From assembly GCA_021814855.1 (NCBI GenBank), contig JAKAHQ010000157.1, positions 1-5,255 on the forward strand: a stretch of 5,255 nucleotides of DNA, written 5' to 3'. Source of the stretch: Bacteroidota bacterium (lineage in GTDB: Bacteria > Bacteroidota > Ignavibacteria > Ignavibacteriales > Melioribacteraceae). The position numbers and the translations under genes are program-made. A model generated the notes under the pieces. The model did not search any database. It worked only from the letters and a program-made list of their open reading frames with translations, and was not told where the DNA came from. Each line of letters opens with the position of its first letter. The first letter of the stretch is position 1. Below, in pieces: positions 1 to 5,255 of this stretch.

Positions 1-31
1 ATTCCTTGTCGTAACTTCTTCGTGTTGACAT
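1..31 (-). CDS. IS3-family transposase OrfA, N-terminal fragment (runs off window)
   Basis: An ATG (minus strand, bases 31-29) opens a frame reading M-S-T-R-R-S-Y-D-K-E before the window ends. Basic starts of the type M(S/K)TRR.YDKEFK are typical of OrfA of IS3-family elements, whose first domain is a helix-turn-helix (HTH_Tnp_1) that binds the terminal inverted repeats. OrfA is normally fused to the DDE-type OrfB by programmed -1 frameshifting, but neither the frameshift site nor OrfB is visible. The start is supported by GGAG eight bases upstream and by a Bacteroidetes-type promoter. Only ten codons are available, so identification depends on agreement with the terminal sequence next to it. 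Confidence 0.65.
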   Translation of the reverse strand, partial: MSTRRSYDKE

Positions 32-62
32 TGATTTCTCTCCTATATTTTTCTCAAATATA
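32..62 (-). promoter_or_regulatory. orfA leader: 7-bp hairpin followed by Shine-Dalgarno
   Basis: On the minus strand TATATTT (62-56) and AAATATA (50-44) form a perfect 7-bp AU-only inverted repeat around a 5-base loop. Its 3' arm directly abuts GGAG (43-40), which stands eight bases before the orfA ATG. The first arm overlaps the -7 promoter box, so only transcripts started further upstream (read-through from the flanking gene) would contain the whole hairpin. A protective role against impinging transcription, as known for other IS elements, is speculation; an AU-only 7-bp stem is weak. Confidence 0.35.
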
Positions 63-86
63 GTTGCTTTTCTTCTTGTCTACAAT
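55..86 (-). promoter_or_regulatory. Bacteroidetes-type promoter for the IS transposase
   Basis: On the minus strand, ATTG (86-83) is followed after 20 bases by TATATTTG (62-55). This fits the Bacteroidetes vegetative promoter (-33 TTTG/TTG and -7 TAnnTTTG, about 19-21 bases apart), and TATATT also resembles a sigma70 -10 box. It lies within the element's first 47 bases and points into orfA, which starts 24 bases further on. Function is inferred from motif and position only. Confidence 0.5.
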
Positions 87-101
87 TTGGGGGTAGGATC
101 A
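77..101 (-). repeat. Probable terminal inverted repeat of the IS element (one copy visible)
   Basis: About 25 bases beginning TGATCCTACCCCCAAATTG on the minus strand form the outer tip of the element. The TG dinucleotide at the extreme end and the TACCC block match what is known of IS3-group ends. The inner limit is approximate because the partner repeat is outside the window. If 101 is the last element base, the flanking target bases are CAT or CATC at 102-105, which should be repeated at the other end (IS3-family duplications are usually 3-4 bp). Confidence 0.6.
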
Positions 102-1300
102 CATCGAACACTATAGAGAATAACAATAATGGTTTAACTGTTCAGATGTATTGTACGCCGACCCTATTCTGGGACAATTTAATAAAGGATAATACTTATT
201 ATGGTATATATTCTTACTATTATGGAACGGTTAATGCCGAGGCTTCAGGTTTCAACTCATTTATAACATCAACCGGGTATAATAAATATAATGTGTATGC
301 AATTTATTATTCTCAAATATATGCCTCTAATAATTATTGGGGTGCTGATCCGCCGGATGTTAGTAAGTTTTATATAGATGCAACAAGTTCATTTGATTAT
401 AGCAACTGGTTATCCAGTGACCCTGGCGCCGGATCCTCTCTTCCGAAAACTGGTAAAAAATCCGATTTGCAAATTGCATACTATGAATTAGCTTTAGGTA
501 GGTATAGCAACGCTGAAAGGTTATTCAAAAAAGTGATAGATGAAAAAATTGACAAGCCGGAATCTAATTATGCTTTATGTGGTTTAATGACATGTTACCA
601 AAAAAGTAAGAAAAAAGAATTCGGCAAATATTTGGAAGAGGAATTGAAACCTAGACTTGTGAATACAAAGAGCGAACTATATAGGATGTACCTGGAACTT
701 CAGGCTAAGTATCTAATTCAAGATGAAAAATATGATGAAGCGCTCAATAATCTGAAAACTATAGTTGACAATTATAAGATTGACAAGGAATCACGGAAAG
801 AATTAAACTTCCAGAAAGGTGTAATCAGTCTTATTTATAAAAATAATCTTGAGGAAGCTAAATCAATATTTGAAGAAATTAAAAAAGATTTCCCCGACGA
901 ACGAACAAAATTTGAAATTGATATTTTAATGCAAGCATACCAGAACGGTAGTTTTGCGTCACTTAAAAATGCCGGATCGATGGAGAATTTGAACAAAGAT
1001 AATAGCGGCTCGCAAGAACTCTTATTCGATTTTGATTTAGGTCAGAATTATCCCAATCCTTTCAATCCTTCAACAAATATCAGTTTCAGTATTCCGCGAA
1101 AGGACATTGTTACAATTAAAGTATTTGATATCCTCGGGCGGGAAGTTGCACTTCTTATAAATGATCTTTATGAAGCAGGGAAATATGAAGTTGAATTCAA
1201 CGCTTCATCCGTCGGAGGCGGATTACCAAGCGGAATTTATTTTTATAATTTAACTACAAGCAACGGTTCCATTACCAAAAAGATGATACTGGTTAAATAG
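102..1300 (+). pseudogene. 3' remnant of an exported beta-helix/TPR-like protein with T9SS C-terminal sorting domain, interrupted by IS
   Basis: The frame runs to TAG at 1300. The first ATG is at 146 (384 codons), but codons 104-145 (SNTIENNNNGLTVQ) are clearly part of the same protein, so 146 is not the native start. Numbering from that ATG, residues 1 to about 66 finish a right-handed parallel beta-helix (pectate-lyase/NosD-like) ending in SNNYWG, a common closing motif of such helices. Residues about 105-268 are charged and helical, resembling TPR units (for example YYELALGRYSNAERLFKKV and YDEALNNLKTIV). Residues about 297-384 are a type IX secretion sorting domain: NYPNPFNPSTNISFSIP, then VFDILGREV, GIYFYNLT and a KKMILVK end. 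The domain directs export through the T9SS and is usually cleaved or anchored at the surface. The N-terminus and signal peptide are missing: the frame meets the IS end at 101. Upstream no ATG, GTG or TTG is in frame back to a TGA at 32-34. Any product of the remnant would stay in the cytoplasm. The substrate or ligand of the intact protein cannot be told. Confidence 0.8.
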
Positions 1301-1307
1301 AATTTGG

Positions 1308-1335
1308 GAGATAGGAGTTAGAAGATAGAAGAAGG
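1308..1335 (+). repeat. Purine-rich tract with 7-base periodicity
   Basis: Just after the stop codon the sequence reads as four diverged heptads: GAGATAG, GAGTTAG, AAGATAG, AAGAAGG. The last overlaps the 5' arm of the terminator stem. Heptad purine-rich repeats of this look occur in intergenic DNA of several bacterial groups; here there are too few units to call it more than a short degenerate tandem repeat. Confidence 0.45.
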
Positions 1336-1366
1336 CGGTTCAACATAAGCCGCCTTCTTATTTATA
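1329..1366 (+). terminator. Rho-independent terminator after the T9SS-protein gene
   Basis: AAGAAGGCGG (1329-1338) pairs perfectly with CCGCCTTCTT (1350-1359), a 10-bp stem around an 11-base loop, starting 28 bases after the TAG at 1300. The downstream bases (ATTTATA) are AT-rich but not a clean T run; the CTTCTT of the stem itself provides part of the U-rich side. Position and stem strength make termination of the upstream gene likely and separate it from the gcvP unit. Confidence 0.75.
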
Positions 1367-1516
1367 GGGTACTACATATTTCTTATAAGTTATAAATATA
1401 AAGTTATCTGATAATTTATAGAATCATATTATATCCCTCGCCGATTTCATTCATTTATTTATATTTACACCACTAAAAAACTTCTTTAGATAATTATTCT
1501 GCAGAGAGAAAATTTT
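1361..1516 (+). promoter_or_regulatory. Intergenic region upstream of gcvP with a weak promoter candidate
   Basis: This AT-rich gap of about 155 bases separates the terminator from gcvP. The best promoter-like pair is TTTACA (1464-1469) and GATAAT (1489-1494), 19 bases apart, which is long for sigma70; a TATATTTA at 1460-1467 is a near match to the Bacteroidetes -7 box but lacks a TTG about 20 bases before it. No glycine-riboswitch-like pair of GC-rich aptamers is visible. AGAGAGA (1503-1509), seven bases before the gcvP ATG, is a weak ribosome-binding site, in keeping with the poor SD use of this bacterial group. Confidence 0.3.
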
Positions 1517-4417
1517 ATGAAAAATTTTGAATTCTACGATCAATTCGTAGATCGTCACATAGGGCCTAGCAAAGAAGATATTACTAAAATGCTTTCCGCA
1601 ATCGGTATTTCATCGCTTGATGAACTAATTGATAAAACAGTACCTTCGTCAATAAGACAAAAACAAGAATTAGAATTAAACAGTCCGCAAACCGAAATTG
1701 AGTTTCTCGAAAACCTGAAGCAGTTAGCATCCAAGAACAAAGTGTTTAAGAATTATATCGGGCTTGGTTATAATCCGACAATAACGCCGGGAGTAATCAA
1801 AAGAAATATTCTCGAAAATCCCGGCTGGTATACACAATACACTCCGTACCAAGCGGAAATATCGCAGGGAAGACTGGAAGCCCTGCTTAACTTTCAAACG
1901 ATGATAATCGATTTAACTGGAATGCAGATTGCCAACGCTTCATTGCTGGACGAGGCAACCGCCGCCGCTGAAGCGATGACTATGCTTCATTCTATGAGAA
2001 AAGCCAATAAGAAAAATTCAAATGTGTTCTGGGTATCGGATGAAGTCTTCCCGCAAACAATCGATGTATTAAAAACAAGATCGGAACCATTAGGCATTAA
2101 GCTTAGAATCGGAAGTCTTAAATCGTTGTATCTCTCCGATGACATTTACGGCATATTAGTACAGTATCCAACCGCAGACGGCGAGGTTCATAATTATATA
2201 GATTTGTTTGAACAAGCGGCGCAAAAGAATATTTTTAAAGCGGTTGCGGCAGACATCTTATCATTAGCATTGTTAACACCTCCGGGAGAATTTGGAGCCG
2301 ATATTGTCTTAGGTTCTACTCAACGCTTTGGCGTCCCGATGGGATTCGGTGGTCCTCACGCCGCTTATTTTGCTACCAAGGACGAATTCAAACGTCAACT
2401 GCCCGGCAGAATTATAGGGGTTTCCGTTGATGCTAAGGGAAGAAGAGCTTTGAGAATGGCTCTTCAAACCAGAGAGCAGCATATAAAACGTGAACATGCT
2501 ACGAGCAACATTTGTACGGCGCAGGTTCTTCTTGCTATTATGGCTGGTATGTATGCTGTTTATCACGGACCAAAAGGAATTAAAGCTATCGCGCAGCGCG
2601 TACATAATCTTGCTTCGCTAACTGACAAGATGTTTAATGCGTTACAAATTAATCAAGTTAACAAAAACTATTTTGATACATTAAAAGTTGTTCTGAATAC
2701 ACCTGCCGAAGCCGAGAAGGTTAAATCTAAAGCTGTCGAGAACAAGATTAACTTTAGATACATTGATAGTAAAACTATCGGTATTTCATTTTCGGAAGTC
2801 GATACGGTTAAAGATGTTAATAAGATTATCGGAATATTTACCGAGGCGCTTAACAAGAAATTAGAAAGCAAAAAATTTGATGAACTGTTTGAAGCCGCAT
2901 CTTCTTCTTTGAGTAATGAATTGAAGCGTCAATCCGAATATCTGAAACATCCGGTTTTCAATTCTTATTACTCCGAGACCGAGATGATGCGTTATATAAA
3001 GAGTCTCGAGAATAAAGATTTATCGTTAACCAGATCTATGATACCTCTTGGATCATGCACGATGAAATTGAACGCCGCAAGTGAAATGTTCGGCATAAGC
3101 TTGCCGGAATTCACGGATCTGCATCCTTTCGCACCGTTAGATCAAGCGGAAGGATACACTAAGTTGTTCAGTGAATTGGAAAATGATCTTGCAAAGATGA
3201 CCGGCTTTGACGCTGTTTCTCTTCAACCGAATTCCGGCGCGCAAGGAGAATATACAGGCTTGATGGTAATAAGAGCTTACCACCACGCAAACGGAAATTC
3301 TCAAAGGAACATTGTCTTAATTCCTTCTTCGGCACACGGAACCAATCCGGCCAGCGCGGTAATGGCCGGCAGCAAGGTAGTGGTTGTTAAATGCGACGAT
3401 AGGGGAAACATCGATTTAACCGATCTGAAATTAAAAGCTGAACAGTACAAAGAAAATTTATCCGCGCTTATGGTAACTTATCCTTCCACACATGGAGTTT
3501 TTGAAGAATCCATAATAGAGATTTGTAAAATCATTCATGATAACGGCGGATTGGTTTACATGGACGGCGCTAACCTGAATGCCCAGTTAGGATTAACAAG
3601 TCCCGGCTTAATTGGTGCGGATGTTTGTCATCTTAATCTTCATAAAACTTTTTCAATTCCTCACGGCGGCGGGGGACCCGGTATGGGACCGATTGCAGTT
3701 GCGAAACATTTAACTCCTTATCTGCCAGGTCACTCGGTAGTCAATGTCGGAGGTAAAAATTCAATAAGTGCGGTCTCGGCTGCTCCGTGGGGAAGCGCGA
3801 ACGTGCTTGTTATATCTTACGCTTACATTAAAATGATGGGCGGTGAGGGATTAACATTTGCTACAAAGGCAGCTATATTGAACGCGAATTATATCAAAGC
3901 CCGACTTCAATCTTATTACCCGGTTCTTTATACCGGAACGAATGGATTTGTTGCGCACGAATTAATCTTTGATTGCCGTGCTTTTAAAAACTCTGCCGGA
4001 ATTGAAGTTGACGACATTGCAAAACGATTAATGGATTACGGATTTCACGCCCCGACAGTTTCTTTTCCGGTACCCGGAACTTTGATGGTGGAACCAACGG
4101 AAAGCGAATCTTTGTTTGAACTCGATCGATTCTGCGATGCGATGATTTCGATTAAAAACGAGATAAACGAAATTGCCTCCGGCATTTCAAGTAAAGATGA
4201 TAACGTTCTTAAAAATTCCCCGCATACTGCAGAGGATGTCATTTCTGACGAATGGAATCATGGTTACGCAAGAGAAAAAGCCGCATTTCCGGTAGATCTT
4301 GTTAGGCAAAATAAATTCTGGCCTTCAGTCGGTAGGGTGAATAACGCTTACGGGGATAGAAATCTTGTTTGCAGTTGTCTGCCCATAAAAGCATATGAAG
4401 AGGAATCGGTTAAGTGA
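1517..4417 (+). CDS. gcvP: Glycine dehydrogenase (decarboxylating), P-protein of the glycine cleavage system, fused form
   Basis: This is the PLP-dependent P-protein that decarboxylates glycine and passes the aminomethyl group to lipoylated H-protein (GcvH), in the cytoplasm. At 966 aa it is the single-chain form, not the split GcvPA/GcvPB pair. The N-terminal half (about 7-440) opens with the signature FVDRHIGPS (10-18) and contains [19 protein letters not shown] (101-119), [16 protein letters not shown] (271-286) and [18 protein letters not shown] (319-336). The C-terminal half (about 470-966) carries [15 protein letters not shown] (507-521), [11 protein letters not shown] (604-614), MDGANLNAQ (682-690), the PLP lysine K710 in [12 protein letters not shown] and the glycine-rich loop to 726. 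All expected motifs are present and there is no frameshift. The ATG is the first in frame after a TAG at 1487-1489. Cysteines C333 and C952/C954 fall near positions where cyanobacterial P-protein has a reported regulatory disulfide; whether that applies here is open. No gcvT or gcvH lies beside it. The next gene overlaps its stop by four bases. Confidence 0.97.
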   Translation: MKNFEFYDQFVDRHIGPSKEDITKMLSAIGISSLDELIDKTVPSSIRQKQELELNSPQTEIEFLENLKQLASKNKVFKNYIGLGYNPTITPGVIKRNILENPGWYTQYTPYQAEISQGRLEALLNFQTMIIDLTGMQIANASLLDEATAAAEAMTMLHSMRKANKKNSNVFWVSDEVFPQTIDVLKTRSEPLGIKLRIGSLKSLYLSDDIYGILVQYPTADGEVHNYIDLFEQAAQKNIFKAVAADILSLALLTPPGEFGADIVLGSTQRFGVPMGFGGPHAAYFATKDEFKRQLPGRIIGVSVDAKGRRALRMALQTREQHIKREHATSNICTAQVLLAIMAGMYAVYHGPKGIKAIAQRVHNLASLTDKMFNALQINQVNKNYFDTLKVVLNTPAEAEKVKSKAVENKINFRYIDSKTIGISFSEVDTVKDVNKIIGIFTEALNKKLESKKFDELFEAASSSLSNELKRQSEYLKHPVFNSYYSETEMMRYIKSLENKDLSLTRSMIPLGSCTMKLNAASEMFGISLPEFTDLHPFAPLDQAEGYTKLFSELENDLAKMTGFDAVSLQPNSGAQGEYTGLMVIRAYHHANGNSQRNIVLIPSSAHGTNPASAVMAGSKVVVVKCDDRGNIDLTDLKLKAEQYKENLSALMVTYPSTHGVFEESIIEICKIIHDNGGLVYMDGANLNAQLGLTSPGLIGADVCHLNLHKTFSIPHGGGGPGMGPIAVAKHLTPYLPGHSVVNVGGKNSISAVSAAPWGSANVLVISYAYIKMMGGEGLTFATKAAILNANYIKARLQSYYPVLYTGTNGFVAHELIFDCRAFKNSAGIEVDDIAKRLMDYGFHAPTVSFPVPGTLMVEPTESESLFELDRFCDAMISIKNEINEIASGISSKDDNVLKNSPHTAEDVISDEWNHGYAREKAAFPVDLVRQNKFWPSVGRVNNAYGDRNLVCSCLPIKAYEEESVK

Positions 4418-4839
4418 AAGAATTGACAGAGTTAAAAGATATTTGCGATATACTTAAGAAGGCCAAGACAATTGCCGTAGTTGGGCTATCCGATAATCCG
4501 GGGCGTACAAGCAGGCAGATAGCCGAATCATTAGTTGATAAAGGTTACCGGGTGGTTGGAGTTAATCCGAATATTAATAAATCGGGCGAGATCGAGGTTT
4601 ATCCTGATCTCGCCTCGATACCTTTTACGATAGACATAGTAGATGTCTTTCGCAGATCGGAGACTATTCCAGAATTGATTCCGGACGTATTGAAAATTAA
4701 TCCCAAAGTTCTTTGGCTGCAATTAGGAATACGCAATAATGGAGCAGTACGCCCGGTGATGGAGAAAGGCATTTTGACTATCCAAGATAAATGTATTGCC
4801 GTATATTACAACATGTGCAGATCAAGCCGAGAAATTTAA
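4414..4839 (+). CDS. YccU-type CoA-binding Rossmann protein
   Basis: This 141-aa protein belongs to the small CoA_binding family (PF13380; YccU of E. coli and similar proteins), a single Rossmann domain like the CoA-binding part of succinyl-CoA synthetase alpha. Visible features are the nucleotide-binding turn [21 protein letters not shown] (about 20-40), YRVVGVNPN (45-53), the YPDLASIP strand-turn (63-70), [11 protein letters not shown] (73-83) and LWLQLGIRN (100-108). The last stretch, [17 protein letters not shown], departs from the usual ending with an acidic/basic pair after the conserved Cys. Its precise cellular role is not established in any organism; CoA binding is the supported property. 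The start is GTG at 4414, overlapping the gcvP TGA as GTGA, with AAGAGGAA (4398-4405) as a good ribosome-binding site about ten bases upstream. Translational coupling to gcvP is therefore likely. No ATG alternative exists before the Rossmann motif. Confidence 0.9.
   Translation: MKELTELKDICDILKKAKTIAVVGLSDNPGRTSRQIAESLVDKGYRVVGVNPNINKSGEIEVYPDLASIPFTIDIVDVFRRSETIPELIPDVLKINPKVLWLQLGIRNNGAVRPVMEKGILTIQDKCIAVYYNMCRSSREI
4585..4614 (+). other. Intragenic 9-bp inverted repeat in the CoA-binding gene
   Basis: GGCGAGATC (4585-4593) and GATCTCGCC (4606-4614) are perfect reverse complements around a 12-base loop, within codons for the [12 protein letters not shown] stretch. There is no T run after it. 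It is strong enough to fold in mRNA, but no function is indicated. Confidence 0.45.
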
Positions 4840-4849
4840 CCCCTCGTAA

Positions 4850-5255
4850 ATGACAGCGCTTGCTAAAACTAAATATGTTTTATTTGTCTGGGCAGTAGGA
4901 AATATTTTTTTCCTACTGTCCGCTCATGCTGCCGAAGCCGATTCAATTTCCATTAAAGATAATGAAACCATAAAAGTTGATTCGGTGGTTATTTCGGGTA
5001 ACGCCACAACTCAGGATTTCATCATTCTAAGAGAACTTACCTTTGAAGTTGGAGACACTGTAAGCGGTAAAACTCTTCGGTATGATAGGGAACGTATTTT
5101 TAGTCTCGGACTTTTTACGCGTGTGGATTTTATTTTGCGAGCCGAATCAGGCAAAAATATTTTGGAAATAAAAATCTCTGAAAGCTGGTACATTGACCCG
5201 CTGGCGGTGTTGTTCAGTCAAAACGGGGATTTCGAAAAAGCTACTGACGGAGTCA
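4850..5255 (+). CDS. Omp85/BamA-like outer-membrane protein, N-terminal part with POTRA domain (3' end outside window)
   Basis: The frame starts at ATG 4850, directly after an in-frame TAA (4847-4849) and ten bases past the preceding stop, and stays open for 135 codons to the window edge. Residues 1 to about 28 form a Sec signal peptide: lysines at 6 and 8, a hydrophobic core, and AHAA before EADS. Residues about 42-110 form one POTRA domain: VDSVVISGNATTQDFIILREL, then FEVGDTVSGKTL, and the hallmark R-(E)RIFSLGLFTRVDF (80-94), ending in a strand LEIKISES. POTRA domains sit in the periplasm before a 16-strand beta-barrel in BamA, TamA and related proteins that insert outer-membrane proteins. 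The following WYIDPLAVLF (113-122) may begin the barrel rather than a second POTRA, which would suggest a short single-POTRA member rather than the main BamA. That cannot be settled without the 3' end. No clear SD is present, so it is probably translated from the gcvP operon transcript. Confidence 0.85.
   Translation, partial: MTALAKTKYVLFVWAVGNIFFLLSAHAAEADSISIKDNETIKVDSVVISGNATTQDFIILRELTFEVGDTVSGKTLRYDRERIFSLGLFTRVDFILRAESGKNILEIKISESWYIDPLAVLFSQNGDFEKATDGV
4890..4921 (+). other. Strong inverted repeat inside the signal-peptide codons of the Omp85-like gene
   Basis: Bases 4890-4902 (GGGCAGTAGGAAA without its central mismatch partner) pair with 4909-4921 to give a 13-bp stem with one G-U pair (4892/4919) and a 6-base loop. 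The stem covers codons 14-24 and begins 40 bases after the ATG. The loop side contains seven consecutive T (4905-4911). No T tract follows the 3' arm, so it is not a standard terminator. It could slow ribosomes during signal-peptide targeting, act as an mRNA processing site, or be chance. Confidence 0.6.

Larger units (their letters stand above)
1..101 (-). mobile_element. IS3-family-like insertion sequence, left (orfA-proximal) end, truncated by window
   Basis: Read on the minus strand, the segment starts at base 101 with TGATCCTACCCCC, then AAATTGTAGACA, followed by a promoter, a Shine-Dalgarno site and the start of a transposase reading frame. IS3-family elements characteristically begin with 5'-TG and end with CA-3', and the IS3 group has ends of the form TGATC..TACCC...GACA, placed some tens of bases before orfA; here the ATG lies 70 bases in from the end. 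On the plus strand the boundary is sharp: bases to 101 show no protein similarity, while bases from about 102 resume a beta-helix coding frame. The other end and the target-site duplication lie outside the window, so the family call rests on one terminus plus ten codons. Confidence 0.77.

Noticed and set aside
76..117. Outward promoter from the IS end driving the remnant gene (TTGTCT at 76-81, TATAGA at 112-117)
   Set aside because: The spacing is 30 bases, far outside the usable range, and no better -10 box lies at 16-19 bases.
146..148. ATG at 146 as the true start of the T9SS-domain protein
   Set aside because: The codons before it (104-145) encode typical beta-helix residues in the same frame, no SD precedes the ATG, and no signal peptide follows it.
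1361..1516. Glycine riboswitch upstream of gcvP
   Set aside because: The region is short, AT-rich and shows no paired aptamer helices or conserved GC-rich core.
1555..2871. Minus-strand open frames opposite gcvP (1555-1740, 2309-2605, 2668-2871)
   Set aside because: They lie wholly inside a well-conserved gene, have low-complexity Ser-rich translations and no recognisable domain or RBS.
1517..4417. Frameshift or split between the GcvPA and GcvPB halves
   Set aside because: The frame is continuous and both halves and the linker are present in a normal-length 966-aa chain.
4890..4921. Hairpin at 4890-4921 as an intrinsic terminator between genes
   Set aside because: No T run follows the 3' arm, and the frame through it encodes a convincing signal peptide joined to a POTRA domain.
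4045..5193. Minus-strand open frames at 4045-4242, 4531-4722 and 5011-5193
   Set aside because: Each is antisense to a confident coding region and has no recognisable protein features.

Overview
The window looks like a piece of a moderately AT-rich chromosome from the Bacteroidota/Chlorobiota/Ignavibacteriota side of the tree. The best clue is the C-terminal tail of the first large gene, a type IX secretion (Por) sorting domain of the QNYPNPFNPST form. That form is typical of Ignavibacteria and relatives. A transposase promoter of the Bacteroidetes type (TTG ... TAnnTTTG) and an Omp85-type outer-membrane gene also fit a Gram-negative member of this group. The exact lineage is an inference.

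Region 1 (1-101) is one end of an insertion sequence, probably IS3 family, cut by the window edge. It shows a terminal sequence beginning TGATCCTACCC on the minus strand, a promoter, a small hairpin, a Shine-Dalgarno site and the first ten codons of a transposase OrfA (MSTRRSYDKE), all reading out of the window to the left. Region 2 (102-1300) is the 3' part of a gene for a large exported protein: end of a right-handed beta-helix, a helical TPR-like middle, and a C-terminal T9SS sorting domain. The element appears to have inserted in the beta-helix part, so what remains has lost its signal peptide and N-terminus. A heptad-periodic purine-rich stretch and a terminator hairpin follow (1308-1359).

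Region 3 (1360-1516) is an AT-rich intergenic stretch that should hold the promoter for the next transcription unit. Region 4 (1517-5255) is a tight same-strand cluster. It starts with a full-length fused glycine dehydrogenase gcvP (966 aa). A YccU-type CoA-binding protein (141 aa) follows, overlapping gcvP by the four bases GTGA. Ten bases further on begins an Omp85/BamA-like protein with signal peptide and POTRA domain, which runs off the right edge. The close spacing suggests one operon, although the three products have no obvious shared pathway: one-carbon metabolism, a CoA-binding Rossmann protein and outer-membrane biogenesis.

I see no CRISPR array, tRNA, rRNA, glycine riboswitch or defence system. 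I found no convincing evidence of an undescribed system. The items most worth checking are the IS-disrupted T9SS substrate and a strong hairpin inside the signal-peptide codons of the Omp85-like gene.
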